DNA of 64,000 bases from Modestobacter marinus (GCF_011758655.1 NZ_JAAMPA010000001.1:744001-808000), one strand, 5' to 3'. Shown: positions 18,116 through 27,453, numbered from the stretch's first letter. Made by a program: numbers and translations. The notes: generated by a model from the letters alone, not told the origin.

Positions 18116-20230
18116 TCAGAAGTCGCCGCCGCCACCGAAGTCGCCGCCCCCGAAGCCCCCGCCGCCGCCGAAGTCCCCGCCGCCGAAGCCCCCGCCACCG
18201 CCGAAGTCCCCGCCACCACCGTCGCCGCCGCCGAAGCCGCCGCCGTAGCCGCCACCCAGACCGCCCAGCAGGATGCTGCCGAGCATGCCGCCGGCCACCC
18301 CTCCGGCGAACCCTCCGCCGAACCCCCCGCCGCCGTAGCCGCGTCGCGGTCCCCGGCCGTAGCCGGGGCGGCCGTACCCGCCGCCGTAGCCGCCGGCCAT
18401 GTACTCCTCGACGTCCTGCTGGGCGGCGGTCAGCGCCTGCCGGGCCAGGCCGTCGGCGCGCTGGGCCGCCCGCAGCGCGGTGATCGGGTCCGTGGCCGCG
18501 GATCGGGAGGCCTCGTCCAGGTGCCGCTCGGCCTCGGCCAGCCGGGTGCGCGCGGAGCTGCCGACCGCACCGCGCCGGGTGGAGATGAAGTCCTCGGCGA
18601 CGGTGACCGACGAGTCCGCGGCCCGGATGGCCTGCTGCAGGTGGGCCACCGCCCGCTCCTGCTGCTGGCGGACGTCACGCGCCGGCTCCAGCGCCGCCTC
18701 CAGGGCCAGGTCCGCCTCGTCCAGCCGCCGGACGACGGCCAGCGGGTCGGGCAGGGCACCGTTCCGCGGCTGCAGCTCCGCGGTGCTGCCGGCCAGCGCG
18801 CTCTCCGCCCGGGCGAGCTGCTCCCGCAGCCCCGGGGTGTCGACGCCGCGGGACAGCATCGCCTGGGCCTCGGCGATGTCCCGCTCGGTCTCCGCGCGCA
18901 CCTCGTCGAACCGCGCGCCGCTTCCGCTCAGCTCCTCGGCGAGCCGGCCCACCGCGTCCAGCAGGGTGCGACTCTGCGCGAGTGCGTCCTCGGCCGCGCG
19001 GATCGCCGGGACCGCCCCGGCCGGCCGGCCCTGCTCGAGCTCGGTCCGGCCGGAGGCGACCGCCTGCTCGGCGAACTCGGTGCGGGTGCGCGCCTCGGTC
19101 ACGTTGTCGGCGACCGGCGCCCAGGCCGACCGGGCGTAGCGCTGCTGCAGGTCCGCCAGCGTCGCCTCGGTCGCCGGGATCCGGTCGCGGACCCCCTGGA
19201 TCGCCGGGGTGAGCGCGGCCAGCGTCTCGGGCGCGGACTCCTGCAGGTGCCGCAGCTGTGCGTAGGCCTCGGCCTGCTCGGACAGCCGCGCGTCGGCGGA
19301 CGCGGTGAGCTGCAGCAGCTGGGTGAGCATCCGGCGCTGGGTGGGCTCGTCCTCGGGGAACTCGTCGTCCAGCTCCTGCCGCAGGGCGAACGCCTGGGAG
19401 AGCTCGCCCTTGGACCGGTTGAGCGCCTCCTGGAAGCCGGCGACCGACTGCTCGCCGTACTGCGCACGGGCGTAGGCGAGGTCCAGCTCGGAGGTCTTGA
19501 CCGCCTCGTCGAGGTCGAGCAGCTCTTGGCTCGCCCGGAAGGTCAGCTGCTCGGTGGAGGTGCCGTGGTGCGGGTCACGGGCCGCGGCCTCGGCGGCGGC
19601 GCGCTCCTCCGCCGCCCGGGCGGCGACGGCCTGCTGCTTCTTCCGCCGCCGGCTCTTCAGCAGGGCGTAGCCGCCACCACCGACGACGGCGATCCCGACC
19701 AGCACGGCGAGGGCTCCCCCACCGCCGTCCCCGCCGGCATCGGACCCGGCCGCCGAACCCGCCTCGTCGACCTGCAACGCCTCGGCCATCGCCACGGCCG
19801 CGCCCGCCCAGTCGCCTTCCTGCAGCTCCGGCCTGGCCGAGGCGTCGACCAGTTGGTCCAGCTCCGCCCGGTCGGCGATGCCGGTACCCGGCCCGGTCTG
19901 GTACCCGACCTGCTCCTCGCTCGGGGACACCGCCAGCAACACGTCGTTGGCGCCCAGGCCCTGGTCGAAGGCCTGGTCGACCCAGGTACCGGGCTCCAGC
20001 CCGTCGAAGGAGTCGACGTAGACGACGTAGAGCTGGGTGCCGTCCTCGGCCTCCAGCTCCTGCAGCGCGGACTCGACCTCGGCCTCCTCACCGGCGTCCA
20101 GGACGTCGGCCTGGTCGACCAGCTGCTCGGTCGGGGCGAACGGCTCGACAGCGAGGGCCGGCCCCGCGGTCAGGAGCACGGCGGGCACACCGACGGCCAG
20201 GGGGACGAGCAGCCGGGAGAGGAGACGCAT
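18116..20230 (-). CDS. TPM-domain membrane protein with long helical region and Gly-rich tail
   Basis: 704-residue protein. Residues 1-28 are a signal peptide ending ALA. A TPM (YgcG/Psb32-like) domain follows to about 155, with TQLYVVYVDSFDG and NDVLLAVSPSEEQ. A membrane segment lies near 170-193 and is followed by a basic KSRRRKK stop-transfer. A long Ala/Glu/Arg-rich, probably coiled-coil region runs from about 200 to 600. The last 95 residues are almost all Gly, Tyr, Phe and Asp, built of GGGFGGGDF repeats. TPM proteins are linked to membrane-protein or photosystem maintenance, but the role here is unknown. The ATG at 20230 was chosen because the signal peptide starts there. Confidence 0.8.
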   Translation of the reverse strand: MRLLSRLLVPLAVGVPAVLLTAGPALAVEPFAPTEQLVDQADVLDAGEEAEVESALQELEAEDGTQLYVVYVDSFDGLEPGTWVDQAFDQGLGANDVLLAVSPSEEQVGYQTGPGTGIADRAELDQLVDASARPELQEGDWAGAAVAMAEALQVDEAGSAAGSDAGGDGGGGALAVLVGIAVVGGGGYALLKSRRRKKQQAVAARAAEERAAAEAAARDPHHGTSTEQLTFRASQELLDLDEAVKTSELDLAYARAQYGEQSVAGFQEALNRSKGELSQAFALRQELDDEFPEDEPTQRRMLTQLLQLTASADARLSEQAEAYAQLRHLQESAPETLAALTPAIQGVRDRIPATEATLADLQQRYARSAWAPVADNVTEARTRTEFAEQAVASGRTELEQGRPAGAVPAIRAAEDALAQSRTLLDAVGRLAEELSGSGARFDEVRAETERDIAEAQAMLSRGVDTPGLREQLARAESALAGSTAELQPRNGALPDPLAVVRRLDEADLALEAALEPARDVRQQQERAVAHLQQAIRAADSSVTVAEDFISTRRGAVGSSARTRLAEAERHLDEASRSAATDPITALRAAQRADGLARQALTAAQQDVEEYMAGGYGGGYGRPGYGRGPRRGYGGGGFGGGFAGGVAGGMLGSILLGGLGGGYGGGFGGGDGGGGDFGGGGGFGGGDFGGGGGFGGGDFGGGGDF

Positions 20231-20310
20231 GGGTCCATCGTCGCCGATCACGCCGCGCCGGGGGTGGTGGAGGGCCACACCACCCCCGGACCGGCGGACC
20301 GGGCGCCGGC

Positions 20311-21069
20311 TCAGCCGGCCGGCTCCTGCATGACCGAGAAGACGGCACCCCACGGGTCGGTGGCCACGGCGAACCGGCCGAACGGGGTGTCCTCGGCGGG
20401 CATCAGCACCTTCCCGCCGCCGGACTCGACCGCGCGCACCGCCGCGTCGGTGTCGGCCACCGCGAAGCACGCACCCCAGCCGCGGGGCAGCCCCTCGACC
20501 ACGCCCCCCAGCCCGCCCAGCGGGCGGTCGCCGGTGGCGAAGGTGCAGTAGCCGTCGGCGTCCGGGAGCTCCTCCCAGGAGAAGTCGAACACGGCGGTGT
20601 AGAACTCCCGGGCCGCGGCCGGGTCGTCGACGGCGGCCTCGTTCCACACCAGCGAGCCCGGCTCGTTGAACACCTGCACCCCCGTGGTGGTGCCGGCCTG
20701 CCAGAGACCGAACGGGTTGCCCTGCGGGTCGGCGACGATCGCCATCCGGCCGGCCTGGCCGACGTCCATCGGCGGGGCGAGCACCGTGCCCCCGGCCTCG
20801 GTCACCCGGGCGGCCGTCGCGTCGGCGTCGTCGGTGGCGAAGTACGTCGTCCAGCGCGACGGGTCGGCCGGGTCCTGCTGCGGCCCGAGGCCGGCGGCGT
20901 CCCGACCGTCCTTCCGGCACATCACGTACCCCCCGGCGTCGGGGCCGGGTGCCTCGTACCCCCAGTCGAGGAACCCGGCGTAGAAGGCGCGGGCGGCGTC
21001 GACGTCGGGGGTGCCCAGGTCGACCCAGCACGGGGCGCCGGGGGGCCAGGCGGTGTCGCGAGTGGGCAT
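20311..21069 (-). CDS. Two-domain VOC (glyoxalase/bleomycin-resistance fold) protein
   Basis: 252-residue protein with two vicinal-oxygen-chelate modules. The first begins PCWVDLGTPDVDAARAFYAG and ends DPQGNPFGLWQ. The second begins SLVWNEAAVDDPAAAREFY and ends DPWGAVFSVMQ. The ATG at 21069 follows GAGGAGGAG. Such proteins are often annotated as glyoxalase-like or as lactoylglutathione lyase relatives, but the substrate cannot be told from sequence. It stands alone between the TPM gene and the divergent Rieske gene. Confidence 0.85.
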   Translation of the reverse strand: MPTRDTAWPPGAPCWVDLGTPDVDAARAFYAGFLDWGYEAPGPDAGGYVMCRKDGRDAAGLGPQQDPADPSRWTTYFATDDADATAARVTEAGGTVLAPPMDVGQAGRMAIVADPQGNPFGLWQAGTTTGVQVFNEPGSLVWNEAAVDDPAAAREFYTAVFDFSWEELPDADGYCTFATGDRPLGGLGGVVEGLPRGWGACFAVADTDAAVRAVESGGGKVLMPAEDTPFGRFAVATDPWGAVFSVMQEPAG

Positions 21070-21221
21070 GTCTCCTCCTCGGGAAAGACTGCACTCGGTC
21101 GGACGGCCGAGGCGACGACCGTCCCACCGGCCACCGACGGTTCCGGCCGTTCCGCCGCGCCACGTCTGCCGCCTGCTGCGACGGGTAGTGGACCGGGCAC
21201 CCACCGAGACAAGGAGGACCC

Positions 21222-21575
21222 GTGCCCGACTCCGTCCCCGCCGCCGACCTGCCACCGGGCGCCGTGCGCCGCGCCGGCCCGTGGGCGGTGGTCAACACCG
21301 GCGACCGGCTGGCCGCGGTCTCCCGCCGCTGCCGGCACCAGCTCGCCGACCTGTCCGACGGCCACGTCGACGCCGAGGGCTGCCTGGTCTGCCCGTGGCA
21401 CCAGGCCCGCTACGACACCTCCACCGGCGAGATGGTCTCCGGCCCGCGCGGCTTCCTCGGCTACCACGGCCCCGCGCCGGGCTACTCCGGGCTGGTCAAG
21501 CGGTTCGGGCAGGTGCTGCGGCTGCGGGTCCGCCGGGCCGTCCGCCGGGGCCCGGACGTCGTCGTCGAACCCTGA
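21222..21575 (+). CDS. Small Rieske [2Fe-2S] protein
   Basis: 117-residue stand-alone Rieske protein. The two cluster motifs are C-R-H (near residue 38) and C-P-W-H (near 59), spaced as in ferredoxin-type Rieske proteins. There is no membrane segment or signal. The GTG start has an AAGGAGGA ribosome site. The second half is basic and carries no catalytic domain, so it probably acts as an electron carrier or with an unlinked oxygenase. It is followed directly by a palindrome of the ATGGCCAT family. Confidence 0.85.
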   Translation: MPDSVPAADLPPGAVRRAGPWAVVNTGDRLAAVSRRCRHQLADLSDGHVDAEGCLVCPWHQARYDTSTGEMVSGPRGFLGYHGPAPGYSGLVKRFGQVLRLRVRRAVRRGPDVVVEP

Positions 21576-21582
21576 CCCCGAC

Positions 21583-21622
21583 CCCGCGTTCCACCAAAAT
21601 GGCCATTCTGGTGGAACGCGGG
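21583..21622. repeat. Dispersed ATGGCCAT palindrome, copy 1 (convergent terminator)
   Basis: Fourteen-base perfect arms (CCCGCGTTCCACCA and complement) enclose AAAATGGCCATT. The site lies between the Rieske stop (+) and the metQ stop (-). It works as a plausible two-way terminator. The core ATGGCCAT is shared with copies at 24524, 50006 and 50059, although the arms differ in this copy. Confidence 0.75.
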
Positions 21623-21644
21623 AACGCGGTGGACGCGGGACGGG

Positions 21645-22466
21645 TCAGAAGGCGGGGATGACCGCGCCCTCGTAGGTCTCCTCGATGAAGGTCCGCACCT
21701 CGTCGGAGTGCAGCAGCTCCTCGAGCTGGCCGATCCGCTCGTCGTCCTCGGTGCCGGTGCGCACGACGACGAGGTTGGCGTTGGGGTTGCCCTCGGCCTC
21801 CTCCAGCGCGAGGGCGTCCTCGGCCGGCGACAGGTCGGCGTCGATCGCGTAGTTGCCGTTGATCACCGCGGCGTCCACGTCGGCCAGCGAGCGGGGCAGC
21901 TGCGCGGCCTCGATCTCCTGGATCTGCAGGTCCTTCGGGTTGCCCTCGACGTCGAGCGCGGTGGGCGCCGCGTCACCGGTGTCGGCCAGCGTGATCAGGT
22001 CGTTGGCGGCCAGCAGCTCCAGCGCCCGCCCGGCGTTGGTCGGGTCGTTGGGGATCGCGACCGTGGCGCCGTCCGGCAGGTCCGCCAGGCTGGTGAGGGA
22101 GTCGGAGTAGATGCCCAGCGGCTCGATGTGCACCGGCTCCAGCGCGGTGAAGTCGTAGCCGGCATTGGCCTCCTGCTCCTCCAGGTAGGGGATCGTCTGG
22201 AAGTAGTTGGCGTCGATCGAGCCGTCGTCCAGGGCCACGTTGGGCTGGACGTAGTCGGTGAACTCGACGATCTCCAGGTCCAGGCCGGCGTCGTCGGCCA
22301 GCTCCTCGTCGACGAAGCGGAGGATCTCCGCGTGCGGCACCGAGGAGGCCCCGACGCGCAGCGCCTCGTCCTCGGCCGACAGCTCGGCGCTGCCCCCACC
22401 GCAGGCGCTCAGCGCCAGGGCGGTCGCGACGGCGGCCGCAGCGGCCAGGGGGTTCTTCGAACGCAT
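21645..22466 (-). CDS. metQ: Methionine ABC transporter substrate-binding lipoprotein MetQ
   Basis: 273-residue NlpA/MetQ lipoprotein. The lipobox is A-L-S-A-C near residue 22. Family features are VGASSVPHAEIL, YVQPNVALDDGSIDANYFQ, and IPNDPTNAGRALELL, which lines the methionine pocket. It is the last gene of metNIQ, 35 bases behind metI. It captures D- or L-methionine outside the membrane and hands it to MetI. Confidence 0.93.
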   Translation of the reverse strand: MRSKNPLAAAAAVATALALSACGGGSAELSAEDEALRVGASSVPHAEILRFVDEELADDAGLDLEIVEFTDYVQPNVALDDGSIDANYFQTIPYLEEQEANAGYDFTALEPVHIEPLGIYSDSLTSLADLPDGATVAIPNDPTNAGRALELLAANDLITLADTGDAAPTALDVEGNPKDLQIQEIEAAQLPRSLADVDAAVINGNYAIDADLSPAEDALALEEAEGNPNANLVVVRTGTEDDERIGQLEELLHSDEVRTFIEETYEGAVIPAF

Positions 22467-22501
22467 GATCAGTTCTCTCCTCGGTGGAACGGGACGGACG
22501 G

Positions 22502-23161
22502 TCAGGAGGTGGCGAGCCGGCGGGCCCAGCGGTCGCCGGCCCACTGCAGGAGCTGCACCACCACGAGCAGCAGGACGACGGTCGCCAACGTGATGTCGGT
22601 GCGGAACTGCTGGTAGCCGTAGCGGATGGCGAAGTCGCCCAGCCCCCCGCCACCGATCGCGCCGGCCATGGCCGAGTAGCTGATCAGCGCCACGACGGTG
22701 ACGGTGACGCCGGCGACCAGCGAGGGCAGCGCCTCGGGCAGCAGCACGGTGCGGACGACGTCGCGGCGCCGCGCGCCCATGGCCAGGGTCGCCTCGACCT
22801 TGCCGTGCGCCACCTCGCGCAGGCTGGTCTCCACCAGCCGGGCCAGGAACGGGACCGCGCCGATGGTCAACGGCACGATCGTCGCCGTCGAGCCGATGGT
22901 CGTGCCGACGATGCCGCGGGTGACCGGCGCGACCAGGACCAGCAGGATGATGAAGGGCAGCGAGCGGCCCAGGTTGACGACCAGGCCGAGCACCCGGTTC
23001 AGCAGCGGGTGCGGCGCGAGCGCCCCGGGCGCGGTGATGGTGAGCAGCACGCCCAGGGGCACGCCGAGCAGCACGGTGAGGGCGGTGGCGACCCCGACCA
23101 TGTAGAGCGTCTCGCCAGTGGCGTCCACCAGCTGCGGGGCGATCCGGGACCAGTCGTTCAT
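22502..23161 (-). CDS. metI: Methionine ABC transporter permease MetI
   Basis: 219-residue permease of the MetI family, of normal length. Membrane segments include YMVGVATALTVLLGVPLGVLL and FIILLVLVAPVTRGIVG. The EAA-type loop is LAMGARRRDVVRTVLLPEALP. The segment ISYSAMAGAIGGGGLGDFAIRYGYQ is diagnostic for MetI. Its ATG overlaps the metN stop by four bases (ATGA), so the two are translationally coupled. Confidence 0.95.
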   Translation of the reverse strand: MNDWSRIAPQLVDATGETLYMVGVATALTVLLGVPLGVLLTITAPGALAPHPLLNRVLGLVVNLGRSLPFIILLVLVAPVTRGIVGTTIGSTATIVPLTIGAVPFLARLVETSLREVAHGKVEATLAMGARRRDVVRTVLLPEALPSLVAGVTVTVVALISYSAMAGAIGGGGLGDFAIRYGYQQFRTDITLATVVLLLVVVQLLQWAGDRWARRLATS

Positions 23162-24246
23162 CGCTGCACGTCCGGGGCGTCGGCGAGCCGCTGCACGTCG
23201 GGCTCGCGATCGGGTCGGGGTCCGTCGTCGGCGTCCGACTGGGGGCGGGGGTCGCCGGCGGCGGTCCGCTCCACGAGGGCACCGCCGGCCCGCAGCCGCG
23301 CCAGCGCCGGGTCCAGCCGGCCGTCGTCGCCCACGACGCGCAGCAGCAGCCGGCCGAAGCGCCGGCCGGCGACGGTCTCCACCGACCCGCCGACCACCTC
23401 GACCGAGAGGCCGAGCTCGGCGGTGAGGGTCTGCAGGACGGCGCCGTGCGGGGTGGCGTCGGTGACCGTGAGCTGCACCAGGGCGCCGTCGCCGGTCTCC
23501 GGTCCGGCCGGCGCCGGGACCAGCTGGGCGGCCAGCGCGGAGTCCGGCCGGGCGAGGACCTCGGTCAGCGGGCCGCCGTCGACCACCCGGCCCTGGCTCA
23601 TCAGCACCGCGCTGTCGCAGACCGCCCGGACGACCGACATCTCGTGGGTGATCAGCAGGACGGTGAGCCCCAGCTCGGCGCGCACCTGCCGGAGCAGCTC
23701 CAGGACGCCGGTCGTGCTGGCCGGGTCGAGGGCCGAGGTGGCCTCGTCGCAGAGCAGCACGGACGGGCGGGCGGCCAGCGCGCGGGCGATCGCGACCCGC
23801 TGCTTCTGCCCGCCGGAGAGCTGCGCCGGGCGGGACTCGTGCCGGTCGGCGAGGCCGACCAGGTCCAGCAGGTCGGCGACCCGGCGGCGACGTTCGGTGC
23901 GGCCGACGCCGGCCAGCTCCAGGGGGTGCTCGACGTTGCCGGCCGCGGTGCGCGAGTCGAGCAGGTTGAAGTGCTGGAAGATCATGCCGATGCTGCGCCG
24001 GGCCTCGCGGACCCCGGCGGCGTCCAGGTCGGTGAGCACCCGGCCGTCGACGGTGACCGTGCCCGAGGTCGGGCGCTCGAGCAGGTTCACCAGCCGGGCG
24101 AGCGTGCTCTTGCCCGAGCCGCTGGGGCCCACGACACCGGCGAACTCACCGCGGGAGACGGACAGGCTCACGCCGTCGAGGGCGACCACCTCGCCGGCGG
24201 TGCGGCGGGCGGGGAAGACCTTGCGGACGTCGGACAGCTCGATCAC
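23158..24246 (-). CDS. metN: Methionine ABC transporter ATP-binding protein MetN
   Basis: 362-residue ATPase with Walker A GPSGSGKST, signature LSGGQKQR and Walker B VLLCDEATSALDP. From about residue 255 it carries the NIL domain (VQLTVTDATPHGAVLQTL), where cytoplasmic methionine binds and inhibits transport in characterised MetN proteins. The last 25 residues are Asp/Pro/Arg-rich and probably disordered. It starts the metNIQ operon. A short leader reading frame ends 108 bases upstream. Confidence 0.95.
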   Translation of the reverse strand: MIELSDVRKVFPARRTAGEVVALDGVSLSVSRGEFAGVVGPSGSGKSTLARLVNLLERPTSGTVTVDGRVLTDLDAAGVREARRSIGMIFQHFNLLDSRTAAGNVEHPLELAGVGRTERRRRVADLLDLVGLADRHESRPAQLSGGQKQRVAIARALAARPSVLLCDEATSALDPASTTGVLELLRQVRAELGLTVLLITHEMSVVRAVCDSAVLMSQGRVVDGGPLTEVLARPDSALAAQLVPAPAGPETGDGALVQLTVTDATPHGAVLQTLTAELGLSVEVVGGSVETVAGRRFGRLLLRVVGDDGRLDPALARLRAGGALVERTAAGDPRPQSDADDGPRPDREPDVQRLADAPDVQR

Positions 24247-24353
24247 GGGAGTCCTCGCAGGTGGAGCGGACGGCGGGCACAGCTCGTCCTGCCGGGGTCC
24301 AGCCGGCTCGGCGCCCAGGGGCGCGGCGCGGACCTCCGGTCAGGGGTGTCGGC

Positions 24354-24410
24354 TCACCGACAGAGCGTGCCGGCCAGGCGCATCAGGTCGATGGCGCGAC
24401 GACGCGTCAA
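24354..24410 (-). CDS. Short leader peptide upstream of metNIQ (ends LCR)
   Basis: An 18-codon frame with TTG start reads LTRRRAIDLMRLAGTLCR and then TGA. It closely fits the short actinobacterial leader peptides that I recall before sulfur and amino-acid uptake operons, with an R-R-R, a hydrophobic D-L core and a final L-C-R. In-frame GTG at 24428 is an alternative start. The ribosome site is weak at both. The Cys codon just before the stop suggests ribosome-stalling attenuation by cysteine supply. The 108 bases between its stop and metN are GC-rich and could fold. No SAM riboswitch was recognised here. Confidence 0.65.
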   Translation of the reverse strand: MTRRRAIDLMRLAGTLCR

Positions 24411-24523
24411 CGAACCGGGCCCGACCACCCGTCCAGCCTGCCCCGCGAGCGTCGTACCCGCCACTTCCTGGGGCCGGCTGTGATCGAACGCTCAACCAGC
24501 ATGCCCCTCACCCCCTCAACCGC

Positions 24524-24547
24524 GGGCAGGGATGGCCATTTCTGCCC
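24524..24547. repeat. Dispersed ATGGCCAT palindrome, copy 2
   Basis: A 24-base hairpin-forming element, with arms GGGCAGGGATGG and CCATTTCTGCCC, pairing throughout if two G-U pairs are allowed. It lies 27 bases beyond the recR stop and is a likely recR terminator. It shares 22 of 24 bases with the copy at 50059. Confidence 0.8.
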
Positions 24548-24574
24548 ACAGTGCGGCACGGCCGGCGTGGTCGT

Positions 24575-25174
24575 TCAGGCGTCGATGCGGCGGCGGCCCT
24601 CGAAGGCCCGGCCCAGGGTGACCTCGTCGGCGTACTCCAGGTCACCGCCCACCGGCAGCCCGCTGGCCAGCCGGGACACCGCCAGCCCCAGCGGGCCGAC
24701 CAGCCGGGCCAGGTAGGCGGCGGTCGCCTCGCCCTCCAGATTCGGGTCGGTGGCGATGATCAGCTCGGTGACCTGGCCGTCCATCAACCGGGTCATCAGT
24801 TCCTTGACCCGCAGGTCGTCCGGGCCGATGCCCTCGATCGGGCTGATCGCCCCGCCGAGCACGTGGTAGCGGCCCTTGAACTCCCGGGTCCGCTCGATCG
24901 CCACGACGTCCTTGGGCTCCTCGACGACACAGATGACGTCGAGCGCCCGCCGCGGGTCACGGCAGATCCGGCACTGCTCGGCCTCGGCGACGTTGTGGCA
25001 GGTCACGCAGAAGCGGACCTCGGCCTGCACCCGCTGCAGGGCGGCGACCAGCCGGCCCACGTCGGCCGACTCGGCGGCCAGCAGGTGGAAGGCGATGCGC
25101 TGTGCGCTCTTGGGACCGACGCCGGGCAGCCGCCCGAGCTCGTCGATGAGGTCCTGGACAGCGCCCTCGTACAC
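24575..25174 (-). CDS. recR: Recombination mediator RecR
   Basis: 199-residue RecR, full length for the family. In order it has the helix-hairpin-helix [13 protein letters not shown], the four-cysteine zinc site [16 protein letters not shown], and the Toprim domain with [12 protein letters not shown]. It works with RecF/RecO to load RecA on gapped DNA. The GTG start has an AAGGAG ribosome site. ybaB lies 43 bases upstream. The rest of the usual dnaX-ybaB-recR string is displaced by about 3 kb. Confidence 0.96.
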   Translation of the reverse strand: MYEGAVQDLIDELGRLPGVGPKSAQRIAFHLLAAESADVGRLVAALQRVQAEVRFCVTCHNVAEAEQCRICRDPRRALDVICVVEEPKDVVAIERTREFKGRYHVLGGAISPIEGIGPDDLRVKELMTRLMDGQVTELIIATDPNLEGEATAAYLARLVGPLGLAVSRLASGLPVGGDLEYADEVTLGRAFEGRRRIDA

Positions 25175-25217
25175 GGTTCTCCTTCGCTGCGGGTGGCGGT
25201 GTGCGCACCCGGGTGGA

Positions 25218-25553
25218 TCAGAGGCCGGGGAGACCCAGCCCGCCACCGAGACCGCCGGTCAGCGGCCCCATCGTGGAGGCGGTGAGCTCGCCGACGGCGC
25301 GCTGGGCGTCGCGGAACGCCGCGACCACCAGGTCCTGCAGGGTCTCGACGTCGTCGGGGTCGACGGCGGCCGGCGCGATCGTGACGGCGGTGACCTCACC
25401 GCTGCCGGTCATGGTCACCGTGACCAGCTCGCCACCGGCCGAACCGGTGACCTCGGCGCGGGACAGCTCCTCCTGCGCAGCAGCCAACTGCTGCTGCATC
25501 TGCTGTGCCTGCTTCATGATCTGCTGCATGTCGGGCTGGCCACCGGGTCGCAT
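25218..25553 (-). CDS. YbaB/EbfC family nucleoid-associated protein
   Basis: 111-residue YbaB/EbfC DNA-binding protein. The N-terminal helix is Gln/Met-rich ([16 protein letters not shown]) as usual, followed by the strand region [17 protein letters not shown] and the helix [17 protein letters not shown]. The Gly/Leu-rich tail [12 protein letters not shown] is typical of actinobacterial members. It sits directly before recR, as expected. Confidence 0.93.
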   Translation of the reverse strand: MRPGGQPDMQQIMKQAQQMQQQLAAAQEELSRAEVTGSAGGELVTVTMTGSGEVTAVTIAPAAVDPDDVETLQDLVVAAFRDAQRAVGELTASTMGPLTGGLGGGLGLPGL

Positions 25554-25662
25554 GGTCCGAGCGTAGGTGCTGCCACCGACACTCCGCCGCACCCGGGCGC
25601 CACGCGAGCCGACCATGCGGGTCGACGTGGTGCGCGACGGGGCGCGGTGGCAGGGTCGCCCC

Positions 25663-26913
25663 GTGACCGACGACGGCGTGGCGGTCCGCAGCCCGGCGGA
25701 CGGCGCACGCACCGGGCCGTGGTCGCAGCTGGCGCTGATCGCGCTGACCCAGGTGCTGGCGCTGGCGGTGTGGTTCTCCGCCTCCGCGGTGCTGCCCGTG
25801 CTGCGCCGCGACTGGGAGCTGGGCACCGCCGGCGGGGTCGGCCTCACCGTCGCCGTGCAGTTGGGCTTCGTGGTGGGCGCGCTGGCCTCGGCGACGACCG
25901 GGCTGGCCGACCGGGTGCGGCCCGAGCGGCTGCTGGCGACCGGTGCCGGGGCCGCCGCCGCCTGCACCCTCGGCGTCGCCGTCCTCGCCGACGGGCCGCT
26001 GGTCGGCATCGCGCTGCGCTTCCTCACCGGGGCGGGCCTGGCGCTGGTCTACCCGATCGGCATGAAGCTGATGGCCTCCTGGTTCGGCGCCCGCGGCCGG
26101 GGGCTGGCGCTCGGCGTGCTGATCGGTGCGCTCACGCTGGGCTCGCTGCTGCCGCAGCTGCTGGTCGGCGTCCTCGGCGACTCGTGGCGGGCCGTGCTGG
26201 TCGCCGCCGCGGCCAGCGGCGCGGTCGCCGCCCTGCTGGCGCTGGGGCTGCTGCGCGCCGGACCGCACCTGGCGGTGGGCGCCCGACCCCGCGCCGCGCA
26301 GGCCTTCGACGGCTTCCGGTCGGCCCGCCCGCGGCTGGTGAACCTCGCCTACCTCGGGCACATGTGGGAGCTCTACGCCCTCTGGACCTGGGCCGCGGTC
26401 TGGATGACCGCCTCGCGGGACGTGCACGACCCCGCCCTGCCGGCCGCCCGGATCGCCCTGCTGACCCTGACCGCGTTCGGCATCTGCGGCGCCGCGGGCT
26501 GCGTGCTGGCCGGCTGGCTCGCCGGCCGGTGGGGCCGGGCGCCGGTCGCCACCGTCGCGGTGGCCACCAGCGGCGTGTGCTGTCTGCTCTCGCCGTGGGC
26601 CTGGTCCTGGCCGACCGGGGTGTTCGCCGTCTTCGTGTGCGTCTGGGGAGCCAGCGTCATCGCCGACTCGGCGATGTTCTCCACCCTGCTCAGCGAGGTC
26701 GCCGACCGGCGCTGGGTCGGCACCGCGCTCACCGTGCAGACCGCGACCGGCTTCCTGCTCACCACGGTGACGATCAGCGTGCTGCCCTACCTCGCCGACG
26801 CCGTCTCCTGGCGGTGGACGCTGCTGCTGCTCGCCGCCGGCCCGGCGCTGTCCGTCGCCGCCCTGACCCGCTTCCGGGCGCTGGACCGGACGCCGGGGGC
26901 CGCCGTCGGCTGA
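25663..26913 (+). CDS. MFS transporter
   Basis: 416-residue major facilitator with about 12 hydrophobic segments. The first is [21 protein letters not shown] short inter-helix motif [12 protein letters not shown] corresponds to the family loop-2 pattern. The GTG at 25663 was chosen; an ATG at 25615 is possible but would overlap the region just before ybaB. Its divergent position to ybaB means the two share about 110 bases of promoter space. The substrate is unknown. It belongs to a three-gene + strand block inserted in the dnaX-ybaB-recR locus. Confidence 0.8.
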   Translation: MTDDGVAVRSPADGARTGPWSQLALIALTQVLALAVWFSASAVLPVLRRDWELGTAGGVGLTVAVQLGFVVGALASATTGLADRVRPERLLATGAGAAAACTLGVAVLADGPLVGIALRFLTGAGLALVYPIGMKLMASWFGARGRGLALGVLIGALTLGSLLPQLLVGVLGDSWRAVLVAAAASGAVAALLALGLLRAGPHLAVGARPRAAQAFDGFRSARPRLVNLAYLGHMWELYALWTWAAVWMTASRDVHDPALPAARIALLTLTAFGICGAAGCVLAGWLAGRWGRAPVATVAVATSGVCCLLSPWAWSWPTGVFAVFVCVWGASVIADSAMFSTLLSEVADRRWVGTALTVQTATGFLLTTVTISVLPYLADAVSWRWTLLLLAAGPALSVAALTRFRALDRTPGAAVG

Positions 26914-26970
26914 GCACCCCGGCGCGGCACGATGGCCGGCAGGAGGCACGAGGGACGAGGGAGGACGCCG

Positions 26971-27453
26971 ATGGACGTCGAGGAGACGCGGCTGCCGGGC
27001 ATCGGGCTGCGCCACGACCTGGTGACCGCGCAGGGCCGGCGGGTCGGGATCATCTCCCAGCGGAACGGGGCGCGGCACGTCGTCCTCTACGACGAGCGGG
27101 ACCCCGACGCCACTGCGGCCACGATCGAGCTGACCGCGGAGGAGAGCGAGGTCGTCGCCGAGCTGCTGGGGGCTCCGCGCATCACCGAGCGGTTGTCCCG
27201 GCTGCGGGAGCAGGTGGAGAGCCTGGCCACCGAGGGGATCCCGATCGAGCCCGGCTCCCCCTACGTCGCCGCCACCCTGGGCGACGCGGCCATCCGGACC
27301 CGCACCGGCGCCTCGGTGGTCGCGGTGGTGCGCGGCGAGCAGATGATCGCCTCCCCCACCCCGGACTTCCGGTTCCACGCCGAGGACCGGCTGGTCGTGG
27401 TCGGCACGTCGGACGGCGTCGCGGCGGTCGGTGCCCTGCTCAACCCCCGCTGA
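26971..27453 (+). CDS. KhtT-like regulatory subunit of a cation/proton antiporter
   Basis: 160-residue soluble protein. The N-terminal half (ETRLPGIGLRHDL) is the KhtT-type domain, and the C-terminal 85 residues form a TrkA-C (RCK-C) domain with AIRTRTGASVVAVVRG and EDRLVVVG. Such proteins gate the partner antiporter in response to ligand. The ATG follows GGGAGGACG. Its TGA stop overlaps the ATG of the antiporter gene (TGATG), a pairing seen in characterised KhtT/KhtU systems. Confidence 0.85.
   Translation: MDVEETRLPGIGLRHDLVTAQGRRVGIISQRNGARHVVLYDERDPDATAATIELTAEESEVVAELLGAPRITERLSRLREQVESLATEGIPIEPGSPYVAATLGDAAIRTRTGASVVAVVRGEQMIASPTPDFRFHAEDRLVVVGTSDGVAAVGALLNPR

Noticed and set aside
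24247..24480. Possible SAM riboswitch upstream of metN
   Set aside because: No SAM-I or SAM-IV consensus could be found. The stretch is better explained by the short leader frame.
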